Of a stretch of DNA of 64,000 nucleotides, positions 33,961-44,937 are shown one piece after another. This stretch comes from Ancistrus triradiatus (lineage: Eukaryota; Chordata; Actinopteri; Siluriformes; Loricariidae): NCBI GenBank assembly GCA_025084515.1, contig JAJAGP010000934.1, forward strand, positions 75,001-139,000, given 5' to 3'. The notes under the pieces were generated by a model that had not been told where the DNA came from, searched no databases, and worked only from the letters and a program-made list of their open reading frames with translations. A program made the translations under genes and the position numbers. Positions within the stretch are counted from its first letter, which is position 1, and the number at the start of each line of letters is the position of its first letter.

Positions 33961-35114
33961 TTAACAATTGCACTATCACTTTTTAAAGTATGCTGCTGTA
34001 GTACAAGTATTTCATTGTCTTTGAATGGTGTCCTCTTTACTCAGATGAGACTAAAAGTGAAACTTAGGAGAACAACGTTGGTGTTTATCATGTCTGTGGC
34101 CAAATACCGGTACGTTGTTTGCCTGCTGAGCAATTCCAAAACGGATAGTCTAGAAACATATTGCTTTCCCAGATGCCTGGGCGTTTTGTATCAAAATGGA
34201 TAAACTAACGTACTGCACTGCAATTTTTTTTATTGCATCTACTCCTAATTATTATAGAAAACCCCTTGCACTTATGTTAGCAAAGGGAGGTTGAACAAAG
34301 CACAAAATGGAGGGGTGGCAAAAACTGGTTTTATTAAACAATTACTTAAAATAGGGTTACTTCAGTGAAATGTTCGAGGTCCCTGATATTTTAATATTAA
34401 CCACAAAGACTTTTTCATAAGCTGTTTACCCTGAAGGTGCCAATAATCTTGTAGATGACAGCTTGTTTATGTTAAAAATTGTAGTACATTCACTTTTTCT
34501 CTGTCACATCACGTTTGCCATGGAACGCATGGAGAATGTTTTACACAGAATAAGCAAAGGTCAAGGTGCAACATTAGAAGTATGCAATATCTAAGACGCC
34601 TCTGTAGCAAATCTTTCCGTGGACATGAAATTCAGTTCGATTTATTTTTAGATCGCTTTGTGTACACAAGAATTCACGCTGGTAAGAATAGAGGGCTCAG
34701 TTACAAGTGCACTTCAACGCTGATAGGAAGCAAATGTTTGTTCTGAAAGTAACTGTTTATGGTTAGTGGTCCAAAAAACAACAAATGAGGAAATGGTCAT
34801 TAAATTCATTTGCATGTTACGTTGTTCTATGTACAATGAAGGTAGAGGCCAAGCAGCCATTTTAGATCACTATTTTAACTGTTTTTTAACAGCAACATCA
34901 TGTAGCAAAGCTAGCAAGTGACACTTAAACCACATGACCGCTGGAACTTCACAGATTAGCGGGGGAATTTTTCTGGGTATTATACAAAAACCAGACAGCA
35001 GCAATTGTGTACTGAGAGCAGACTTGTCCATCAGTGCAATGGTGAAAACCACATATGCAACAACATACCGTTTGTATGAACAAACCTAACAGGAGGTCTG
35101 TTTACTTTTTACAG
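33961..35114. other. TEX15 upstream region
   Basis: AT-rich, no CpG island, no TATA box that can be assigned. A non-coding first TEX15 exon and its promoter should be here or further left, but were not resolved. Confidence 0.35.
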
Positions 35115-35138
35115 AGTCATTTTCTGTAGCAAGCAGCC

Positions 35139-35259
35139 ATGGAAGGACGAGGAAGAAAGAGGACCATAGAGATTTCCACCGCTAACCCAAACAATCAGAC
35201 AGGCACCCAGGCACTGAGGAACTTCACTATACCCCGGAAGAAGCGGGTGTCTGGACAAG
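35139..35259 (+). CDS. tex15: TEX15 coding exon 1
   Basis: The exon itself probably begins at 35115, after a pyrimidine-rich acceptor (TTTACTTTTTACAG). It holds a TAG at 35127-35129 in frame with the ATG, so 35139 (context GCCATGG) is the first usable start, and a non-coding 5' exon probably lies upstream. It ends in phase 1 at CAAG|GT. The encoded segment is short and basic (GRGRKRT, PRKKR). Confidence 0.85.
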
Positions 35260-38200
35260 GTTTTTACAACTTACCCAGAATCCAAAAAAAGCTTATGCTA
35301 TTTCTGAGAAAAGGATTTTTAGTCAGCTTTCACAGCTTTTTTTTCACTTAGTTTGCAGTCATAACATTGTGGCAATGTTTTGGTTAACAACTTTAAATGT
35401 TTACCTATACTTAGCCTGTTCCGTCTTCTTTGTAATTATGCTTTATGACTATGCTCCACTGAACAGTCCTCCTGGAGCCTTGTCCTGAGGAAAGTCGTGA
35501 GTATACTCTCATTCAGTCCAAACTGAAGGAATCCAGATTAGACATGAGAAAGGAGCATGCGAATGACTGGCAGTGGAAAGATATAAAGTTGGTACACAAC
35601 GAGGTGTTCCTCAAGGAATTCTCAGAAAAAAGGTTAAGTACTGTACTATAAAATGTTAAGTATTTTAAGTAATACCTTTTCTATTCTATTAAGTAATAGT
35701 ATTTTTATTGGTTGCAGGTCGGATATGCGTGCAAAAGGTAGACATGGGAGAGAAATGGAAGAACGCTATTGCTTTTTGGTTGAATCTTATGAAGCAACAA
35801 CTCAAATTTACCAGGATGGACTAAGAACTGGGAGCCAGGACCAGTGTTCTTTAGGAAAGCCATCACATGGGGTTTATTTGTTTAAGCACATTGATGTGGC
35901 TCTAAAACATGCAACTGCTAACACACTGAGTGGGAAAAATCTGATTGTCTTCAAGGTAGGTTGTACTCTCTGCAAATACAAACATGTTGCCATTGTGAAT
36001 AGCTAGGATATAACCATTTACATCACTCGTTGGAGATTTATTTATTGAAATATTTTCTGAGGGCAGCATTACACACCATTGGTTCTGCGAGGCGACCAAT
36101 CAGAACACATGGAGGAGTGGTTGTAATAACTTTGAATGTGGTAACAAATGCTCATTACTTAGAAAGCAAGCTCCTCAGCTATCCTTCAAATGGATGAGAA
36201 AACTACTAAAAACAAGGTAAGTGCAGCTGTAACAGCAAGCTGACACGTTTGTCGGCACATTTTATTATCACCACGCCCCCTCTGTGTTCTAATTGGTCAC
36301 CTCACAGAACCAATCATGAATAATACTGACCTCAGACGATATTTCAATAAATAAAACTCCAACCTGCCATTCACACCATTACTAGAACAATGCTTCAAAG
36401 ATTTTATGGTTTTGTATTGAAGGTCCTCTTTGGAAAAGTGAAAAAAGTAACACCAAGCACAGAGTGGAATAAAACGGTAGATCCTATGGTTGCCTTTGAC
36501 TGTCACATGGCAAAAGACGCAGTTTCTTATCGAGACGGTCTTTACCAGCAAACTCTGTGTTCATCAGTAAGTCAGTAATGGCAAAATGATGTAGTATAAT
36601 AATAATAATAATGTCAAGCAGAAATAAAATTCTTAGTATTTGATGCTTCCAGGTGTATTTGTTTGACTACAATGAAAAACAGGAACTCAACCACAGGCCA
36701 AGGCAGTGCATGCCATATGCAGTGGTTTCATTCACTTCAGCCATAAGCCCATCCATCTCACCCACTAAACTTCCAGCTGCCCTCATGCATGGTATGTTAA
36801 AGTATATTACAACAAATCCATCTCCAGATAAACAATCCATTAAGAATGTACACATTCATGAAACTATTCTTTAATTACTACATTTAAGACTAATTGTGAT
36901 GGCACTCATCTGAAGAGTAACAAAGCTCTGATGTTTTTCTAATCTACTCTGACAGGACATCTAGAACGTTTGAAAGGTTGCACTGTGGCTAAGAGAAGAG
37001 GCAAAGGAGAGAATGCCACAGTGACATTTAAACATTTTCCAACATCTGGATGCTCAGGGCAGGAATTCCAGTCCCAAGCTTCTAAAGTAGATGTTACTCC
37101 ATATCAACACAATGACCTTCAAAACCCTCTTTCTGTCATCTCCCAGCAGCTATACATGCCTCTTTTTCCTACAGCAGAACACTTCAGTCCTTCCACAGCG
37201 TGTGGTGGTAGTGGCATTCCTTGGCAAAACTACACAGATGAGGCAGAATGTCTTTCAAATGTACAGAAACCAACCACCACAAGCAGCTGTGAAAATAATA
37301 CAGACGCTTTGGGTGTCAAACCTCAGACTTCAACAGAAAAAATTTCCACGATCGTTTATTCTTCCAGACTAGTCAAGGACCCGAGGTTGTCCAGGCCAGA
37401 AATGAACACGGAGAACATAAGCTCGGGACAAGAAAAAACATCAAGTGTCTCAGAATCTGTTGAACAGGGATGCCAGATGCAATCACAAAACCAGGAAATG
37501 AAGAACGATTTCTCTGTATCATGTGAGAAACTGTCATCACAAATGGAAGAGGGACTGCGAGAAAACAGTTCTATACCCTTCACAGATAAGACACATGAAT
37601 CAGATCCAACGGCAGAGGACAGGACTGAAGACGTCCTCGCATACAATTTATTGCAAATGAAATTTCTGAAATATGCTGCATCTTTAAAAATGACAGAGGA
37701 CGTTGGGCACAAAAACATATGGTCCTTAGAAAAGTTGACCTCAGAGCCAAAGCAAACACTGACTGAGATGAATGACCAGATAAATAAACACGGACTGGAT
37801 TTTCAGAAAGACAATGCTCACACAGAGTCCCCGAACAATGAAATGTATCTATCCACACAACAAAGATCCCCTTTATTGATACATGGGGATGACTGTGAAG
37901 TGAATCAGTCTCACACGAGATATTTAGTAAATTCTGATATTTCTAATTTGACATCCACAACTGATTTGGAGAACACTAATAAAAATCATGTGCTCAATGC
38001 AGACAGTAGACAAAATGGTACTGAATGCAAAGAAAACAATGTGGAGGAAAAAGAGCCTTCAACAGATTCTCAGATAGAACACTACACAAAAACTCAGGAT
38101 GGACACACGATTCAAGCTGTAGGTGACCTCGAGGCTTCAGAGAAGTCCTCTGAAAAGCGTTCCTTGCAAATAGATCTGTCTGAAAATAGCAAAAGCACAG

Positions 38201-41200
38201 AAAGTACAGCAGATTTTGAGCCTACACTAAGTAACAGCATAGAAAACTGTAGTGAATTTCAGGAACACAGCATCGCAGCCATGGATGTGGCAAATTGCGT
38301 TGACATCTCAGTTCATGAGGTAATGGAAAGCAATGAGTGGAAAGATCAGATTGTTCAAAGTTGCACTGAAAATCATGACAGGGAAGAACTGGTGCATTCT
38401 AAACCTGATAATGGTTCTGAGATGGCTATAGAGGTTAAGAGAGGAGAAGCACAACACAACACGTTTTACTATGCATTATACAAAAGATTACAGCTAGATC
38501 AGCTTTTGCCAAATTCAAATGGAGTAAACCTTTTCTCCAGCAAATCCTATCTCAGACCAAAAGATATGGATACTGTAACAGACAGTCACGTTAATGAAAC
38601 CGAAGACCTGCAACTCGTAGTTAAGATACAATCCAGCCAGACACCTGCAACAGCAGAAAGGCCTACCCTTTCTGACCGATTCTCAAAACTGAGAGGGCAT
38701 AATGAGAAGCTGACGGCCTTTATTCACATGAAAAAGCTAGCTAACAGCTGCACAGCTCATCTCATTGAAGATGTGAAATGTGATTCAGAGGCTCTAATTG
38801 CAAGCAACAATGGAGTGAAGAGACCCAGAAACAACAATGCTAAACTGGTCCAACTTATGGCACAGAGATACAGTGCAGACAGGTTACTCACAAATGGCAA
38901 ACGGCTTAGACGGAAACGCTCCAAGTTGTTAGGCAAAAGTAAGTCCAATTCCAATGTCCTGTGCAAAATATCTTCAGGTCAGTTGTTGATTCAAGTTCTG
39001 AGAAGGGCAGTGAATACTAGGAACAGGTACTTGTTAAAGGATAAGAAAAACTATAAAACCAACCTGGTCTCAAAAAGAAACCCCTGTGGTCGAGGTTTGT
39101 TAAGCAAACTAAACTCCGAGTCATCTAATTTCCTATCATCTACTGAGACAAAGGCTAATTCTGACAAAGAACAGGGAATTAATTCAGATGCAACATCTCC
39201 ATCTGAACCCCAAAGCCACAACAAGGGTTCAGACAGTCAAGACGATAACGGCAGTCACATTTCAACCGACGATACTTCCTGTCTAAACAGACCTGCTGGT
39301 GACAGGCTTGGCCATGTCTCTCAGTCCGAAGAACAACACATTTATCCTGCTAAACAATCCACAGATATTGCATGTGATGATGTGTCAAAAAGTCCAAGCC
39401 ATAGCGATCTCAGGAAATCAAATACAAACATCAAATTACCAGACACATCATATCCAGTACTGCTTAATAGAATGGAAACAGAAGTAGAAACCGACACCAT
39501 CAGTCATCAGGAAAAACTTTCCCCAATCAGATGTTTTGACAGTAATGAGTCAAACAATGAAGGCAAGAGCACGAAAGAGGAACATGAGGAAGAAAAAGAA
39601 CTGCCTAAAATGCAACCACAGGCCAAGTCAAAAAACAAAAGGCAGGATAGTTGTGACAGAAAAGAGATAATCAGTGATTACAACAATGGAGTTTCTGAGG
39701 GCAAGGATAACCCTAATCAAGCTTTCTCAAGTTTCTGTACTGATAAAACCTCAGGGAATGCAATTACCAAAGCCCAGATGGCTGATACTCCAGATTTATC
39801 CAGGGTTGAGAATAATGAGATGTGCACAGACACTGAGACAAGGATTCTTGGTGACAGTGCTGTGGACAATTCATCTAGCGGTGTTACCAAATCAGTTGTG
39901 GATATCAAGATTGGTATATCAGACCCTATAAAATCAGAGGAGAAGGAGGCAAATGTCAACATTCAAAAGAATGAACTACAGAGCGATGCAAAGTGTACAG
40001 ATGCAAATGACAAAGACTCGTTTTCAAGAGAACAGGGCCCACATGCCGGCACGATCAGCTTAAAAACACTGAAAGATGACCAAAATGATAGTGCAGCACA
40101 CTCCACAGAGAACGTGAAGCATCTTTCTGAGCCCACTTCAGTTTTTCAATGCCAGCCTGCAGTAGAGGGCACACAAAGCTGCTGGCCAATCAACCCACAG
40201 GTCAAGACTACAGCAGGTTTTCGTGGTGGAGTCATTAAAGATGCAAAGGTAGAAGACCTTGCTTTGATAAAGGATGATTTGCATTTAGCCTGGCAAGGAC
40301 AAAGCCAAAACAACTTCCAAAGCACTTCAGAAACACATATAATTTCTAAGCTAAGAGATTATTTAACCAAATTTGAATTTTCTGTGAAGAAACAGGAACC
40401 AGTGAACGATTCAGAGAAGGAGAGTCCGGTCCCAATGGCATGGATAACTTTAGATAGCACAGTTCATAAACGTTTATTTGACATAAGGCACTACAATAAA
40501 CAGGCTTTAGCTGATCCCAGACATCAGGATACTACACACTTCCCAGCAGCCCCTATCAAACACAAGCAAAGTGACGAACATGGCCAATTCCCAGGCGGAG
40601 CAACAAAGAGGCAACGAAGAAGCAAAGCAGAAGGAGAGAGTCCAGACATAACCTTGAAGGAAACAGTCCAAAAAGAGTCACATGCAAATCTCAGGGCTCA
40701 TCAAGACTCTCACCCATTGCAGATTCCCTCTGGTGTACTTAACATTAACTCCTGGTTGAAAACTCATGGGAATGTACTGCAGCAAAATGGTATTGCCTCT
40801 TCCCAATGTTCAGGGAACATAAACTTATCAAGTGGAGAGCAAGTAAAACATTCAGTAGTTGAGAAAACAAATAAAGCAAATGAACAAGCCCTTCCCAATG
40901 AATTGGAAAAAAAGACTGCATACAGCGTCATTGATATCTCAAGCACTTTAAAACTAGCAGACCATGCAGTTTCCTTGACAGACCTTAGCGCTTTGCAGGT
41001 CAAATGCAAAACAATGCTGGAATATTTCATCTCATCCTTCGAAAAGAATCAAAATATTTCCTTTAAACACGCCTGCATTTCAAGAGAACTTATCTTGGAA
41101 AAATATCTAGACCAGCCTCCTCCACCTGTCGAGGTGAAATTTGAGGCAATTAATTCATTTTTGGAACTTCAGATGATGATGGAGGCCTGTCATTTTGTTG

Positions 41201-44200
41201 AAAACAAAATCAACTTTCTTAAAAGAAAACCAAGATTTAGGACTTTGCTTTGGTACGATCCTTCTCTCTATGGTGAACTCTATAAGGGCACTGTTGGATT
41301 TCAGCAGCAGTCCTCTTTGTTTTCATTGTTCCAGCAGTACCTTGTCAGTGAAGACTATAGCAAATTGCAGGAGTACTATGGTGCCGTTTCCACTTTGCAC
41401 CAACAGCTTCAAGATGCTCCTGACACGTCATACTACATGTACCTGAAAACCAAGAGAGAGAGGCTTGAGGTAGAAGCTGCACTCAGAAATCCCGCTGATG
41501 TTAAGAGCTTCTTTTTGTCTGTACCAGTAGCTGCCACTCTGAACTTTGGAGACACGTTGGAAAGTTTGGAAAAGGTGCAGAACACAGTGATGAGGTTTAC
41601 TGAGACACCTGCAGATAAGTTGCCAGGCATATTTGATGTAGGCAAAGCAGAACATCTGTCCATTATATGCAGATATCTCCATGAAAAGGCCCTCTTTTTG
41701 AAATCACACAAACAGAGTAGTAAATTGTCATGGTTTGGCCTAGAGCATCTTCTTTATGATGCATCAAAAGTGCTGGTGTGGAATGAATCAATGCATGGAA
41801 AGTCAAATGAAGTGCTAAATAACTACAAACAGTCAAATCCACAAATTGTTTATGGGGTGACCGAGACTGGGGTTGCTCTGTTTAAAAAGATGGACCAGCC
41901 CCCCCAGGTTAAGGAAACAGTCAAAATCACACAATCCCAGCAAATGGATGCTATCAGACTTTCAAAGCCAGGGATGTCTACTGAGAGGGCTCAAACTGCT
42001 CTGGTAAGATTTGAGAACTAACTCTGGTTTTACTACCAATAATAATGCCATCTTCATAGTGACAAAGCCAATGTTTGTTCCTTATTTAGAACATTCAGTC
42101 TGATGATGGAAAGAAAGAAACCCATCAACCAACCAATAAAAGGTAAGGAAGCTTCTAAAGGAAGGATCTAAAATTAGTTTCATGGATTTTGTGGCTGACT
42201 GAAGGAGCTATGGAATCATCGATTGTATATGCATCTTGACATTTATGTACAGGACTGGCCAAGATAATGGATTGAGACCATTTTTAGTCTTTGGAACGGA
42301 AGGTTCAACTTGACCATCATTATACAGACTCACTTTTTTATACAATTTCCTCTTTAAAACATGTCAAGTGTCTTTTGTCATTATTTCTCATAGACATATG
42401 GTAGACATCTCGTAGATTGTATTTTACTACTCAATTGCTTTGCATTACAAGACCTATGGAACTCAATAACAAAGCCTATTGTTGTAATATAATGCAGTCT
42501 TACATTACATAACCAACTAAATACAAAAAATATTCTACAAATTGTCCTTGTGTTAAAGTTCAAACAGATACTACAACCTATCAAAGAAGAGACAGCCCAT
42601 TAAAAACTAATGTGAGGGGTGGTGTTGGGCCCTTGGCTGCATTAAACGCATTAGGTCTGGTTTCACAACTGTAGCTGATGGTCCAGGGTTGAAATCCCAG
42701 CTCTGCCAAGCTATCACTGTTGGGTCCTTAACCCTCATTTGCTTGGATTGTAAGATTGTAAGACTAAATGACTAACTGTAAATATGTCAGGGTCCGTGCA
42801 ACCTAACCAGTCGTAGTTAAAATGTGAGGAAGGAGGAAAAAAGGAAAAAAAAAGTACAGGGTGGGCCATTTATATGGATACACCTAAATAAAATGGGAAT
42901 GCTTGGTGATATCAACTTCCTGTTGGTGGCACATTAGTATATGGGAGGGGGGAAACTTTTCAAGATGGGTGTTGACCATGGTGGCCATTTTGAAGTCGGC
43001 CATTTTGGATCCAACTTTATTATTTCCAATGGGAAGAGGGTCATGTAACACATCAAACGTATTGAGAATTTCACAAGAAAAACAATGGTATGCTTGGTTT
43101 TAACTGAACGTTATTCTTTCATGAGTTATTTACAAGTTTACGACCACATATAAAATGTGTTCAAAGTGCTGCCCATTGTGTTGGATTGTCAATGCAACCC
43201 TCTTCTCTCACTCTTGACACACATGACCCTCTTCCTATTGGAAATAATAAAGTTGGATCCAAAATGGCCGCCATGGTCAACACCCATCTTGAGAAGTTTC
43301 CCCATCCCATATACTAATGTGCCATAAACAGGAAGTTGATATCACCAACCATTCCCATTTTATTTAGGTGTATCCATATAAATGGTACACCCTGTAGTCT
43401 AATTGTAATACAAGAATGATTTCTTTAAATATAAGAATAGTCTTGAAATCGGTAATGCCAGGCTGTCTGTGAGTAACAGACACAATCTTATTGTATCATG
43501 TTCCTCAAATGAGCTAGCTGCCATATTTTGCATATTTTGCAGAGATGTTTTGTTTTGTTTTGTACTGCTTTTTATGAAGCTGTCTACATAGTCCCTGAGA
43601 TATCAAATCCATTGTGCCAGAGAACAGAGTAACAAAAAATGACACACAGAATGTTTTCATTGCTCTCATTTGTTTCCAGGCCCGCTTGTCCACCTCCGAG
43701 ACTTAACTTCAGTGATGGTAGTGTTACCCCACTTATTCCACCCAGCCTGCCAGTCCCACTTGGAAACCCAAATCCTTACACTGACTTCCCCCAGAGAAGC
43801 AACACAGGGCCTTGGAGAATGCCCAGAGATCACGTTTGGGACTGGATGCCGCCACATACCTCACCACCCAATACTGACATAAGACCTCTGCTTTTGTCTA
43901 AAAGGAGGATGACCATACCACACATAGAACCAAGAACAACGTCAGTAACAGACCACCAGAATGGCCATGCAGTCAGACAACCACGGCCTTCTCCACTGAT
44001 CGTGAAGCCTAGACCTGTTGGGAGAATTAGCCATCAGCCAACTATCGGGGTATCTCATCATGCTGAGCTCTCAAAAGAGCAAGCAAGGCCTATAATTAAA
44101 CCTCTTCCGATCCAGGGTTTCCCGTTGGATACATCAGTAATACGTCCACCTCTTCCACCACTGTCATACTCTAACACTTCAAATACAGTGCCACTGCATA

Positions 44201-44322
44201 CCAATCCAACACCAATAAGCTACCCTTTCTTCCTATTCAACGGACAAACATACTCCATAGGCCCTTCTGTGCCTGTGCCATCACTTCTTAGTGAAACTCA
44301 GTACCATCCGCATCCTGTTTAG
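35139..44322 (+). CDS. tex15: TEX15, testis-expressed 15, meiosis and piRNA-pathway protein (8 coding exons, 2183 aa)
   Basis: Spliced model: 35139-35259, 35467-35632, 35718-35955, 36423-36566, 36653-36791, 36956-42003, 42090-42142, 43680-44322. All junctions are GT-AG, the frame is open throughout, and the total is 6552 nt. Residues about 75-270 form the TASOR/TEX15-type pseudo-PARP (DUF3715) domain: GVYLFKHIDVALKHAT, then FKVLFGKVKKV across the exon 3/4 junction, then the FDCHMAKD segment. Residues about 275-1400 are low-complexity, Ser/Asn/Glu-rich and probably disordered, with basic clusters (LRRKRSK near 920, KRQRRSK near 1487). Residues about 1610-1915 form a helical C-terminal block typical of TEX15, with WYDPSLYGELYKG. 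In mammals TEX15 is a germ-cell protein needed for meiotic double-strand-break repair and for MILI/PIWIL2-dependent transposon silencing. The single giant exon is a family hallmark. Mammalian TEX15 is longer (about 2.8-3.2 kaa). The gene sits between PURG and PPP2CB as in mammals. Confidence 0.93.
35467..35632 (+). CDS. tex15: TEX15 coding exon 2
   Basis: Acceptor GAACAG at 35461-35466 and donor AAAAAG|GTTAAG at 35632/35633. It enters in phase 1 and leaves in phase 2, with no stop in the joined frame. It encodes a charged segment including HNEVFLKEFSEKR. Confidence 0.88.
35718..35955 (+). CDS. tex15: TEX15 coding exon 3, start of pseudo-PARP domain
   Basis: Acceptor TTGCAG at 35712-35717 and donor TTCAAG|GTAGGT at 35955/35956. 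It leaves in phase 0. It encodes the conserved GVYLFKHIDVALKHAT and LIVFK segments of the TASOR/TEX15 family. Confidence 0.92.
36423..36566 (+). CDS. tex15: TEX15 coding exon 4, pseudo-PARP domain
   Basis: Acceptor TTGAAG at 36417-36422 and donor TCATCA|GTAAGT at 36566/36567. It is 48 whole codons. It starts VLFGKVKKV, which joins to the end of exon 3 to give the FKVLFGKVKKV motif of the family, and contains FDCHMAKD. Confidence 0.92.
36653..36791 (+). CDS. tex15: TEX15 coding exon 5
   Basis: Acceptor TTCCAG at 36647-36652 and donor GCATG|GTATGT at 36791/36792. It enters in phase 0 and leaves in phase 1. It encodes VYLFDYNEKQELNHRPRQC and YAVVSF, the end of the pseudo-PARP region. Confidence 0.9.
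36956..42003 (+). CDS. tex15: TEX15 coding exon 6, giant 5.05-kb exon
   Basis: Acceptor CTGACAG ending at 36955 and donor CTCTG|GTAAGA at 42003/42004. It is 5048 nt and uninterrupted, with 2 nt finishing the split codon and 1682 further codons (about 77 percent of the protein). The first two thirds are repeat-poor, hydrophilic and Ser/Thr/Asn/Glu-rich. Conservation-like helical content reappears after about residue 1400 and is densest at 1610-1915. The frame reads a few codons past the donor to a TAA in the intron; those codons are not part of the model. Confidence 0.95.
42090..42142 (+). CDS. tex15: TEX15 coding exon 7
   Basis: 53-nt exon with acceptor TTATTTAG ending at 42089 and donor AAAAG|GTAAGG at 42142/42143. 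It carries the frame from phase 0 to phase 2, exactly as the last exon needs. It encodes a short hydrophilic linker. Confidence 0.8.
42640..42775 (+). repeat. V-SINE-type SINE fragment in TEX15 last intron
   Basis: GGTCCAGGGTTGAAATCCCA (B box), GCTCTGCCAAGCTATCACTG and TTGGGTCCTTAACCCTCATT. Head and tail are lost. Confidence 0.65.
42855..43396. mobile_element. Mariner-type foldback MITE in TEX15 last intron
   Basis: The termini TACAGGGTGGGCCATTTATA and the inverted TAAATGGTACACCCTGTA are TA-bordered. The inverted arms extend roughly 190 bp (for example TGACCATGGTGGCCATTTTG on the left against CAAAATGGCCGCCATGGTCA on the right), with a loop of about 150 bp. 542 bp in all. A family widely spread in fish genomes. 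Confidence 0.88.
43680..44322 (+). CDS. tex15: TEX15 terminal coding exon
   Basis: Acceptor TTTGTTTCCAG ending at 43679 and TAG stop at 44320-44322. The segment is proline-rich (about 214 residues) with many Pro-Leu-Pro and Ile-Pro-Pro runs, and probably unfolded. Joining in phase 2 from exon 7 keeps the frame open. Confidence 0.87.
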
Positions 44323-44581
44323 AGAGTGTACAGTGGTTGCTTATGGTAACTACATATTTTCATTTGTTGAATGATGTTTTTGAGTTAAGAAAATGTCATT
44401 TTGAGCAGTTAATTTTTTTTTGCTCCCTACTGTAATCTAACATGTTTCTTACTAGTCCATTAATTTATATGTTTCATGAATTCAGTGTAAATAGGAAAGA
44501 ATACTGTGTCTGTTTATATTGTAATCATGTTGTAAATAGATGTTATATTTGTGTGGTTTTATACGTATAATGTATTTTAAC

Positions 44582-44587
44582 ATTAAA
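44582..44587 (+). other. Candidate TEX15 polyadenylation signal ATTAAA
   Basis: ATTAAA lies 260 nt after the TEX15 stop in an AT-rich 3' UTR-like stretch. It is the commonest AATAAA variant. No AATAAA was seen closer to the stop. Confidence 0.4.
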
Positions 44588-44937
44588 TTGTTTATACATT
44601 TATAAATAATGAATATACACTTTTAAACACTTTATCAGGACAGTGCTTTTTAGCTTCATAATTCCCCTTACATGGGCTTTTAGGGGTTTTCCCCGAATGC
44701 CCTCCTCATTCCATGCGTTTAGATGAATTTAATAATCTGATCATAGGCGGATTTCTGTAGTTATCTCTTTAGTCAGACTATCCGATAAAGACAGCTGGAT
44801 TTTGATTCAGTAATCTAATGGACTACTTGCATCATGGCTGTGACACACTTTCGTTTTCAAATAGTACGGCTCGTACATTTCTGTTTACATGCACCAGCGT
44901 TCTCCAAACTTTCTGTTTTTTGCTAGCGCGTATCAAA

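Noticed and set aside
37356..37718. 120-codon ORF antisense to TEX15 exon 6
   Set aside because: Shadow of the long TEX15 exon; no start context or splice sites.
42004..42021. Extension of the TEX15 giant exon to its in-frame stop
   Set aside because: A consensus donor (CTG|GTAAGA) precedes it and two further exons join in the right phase with conserved-looking protein; the extension is intronic read-through.
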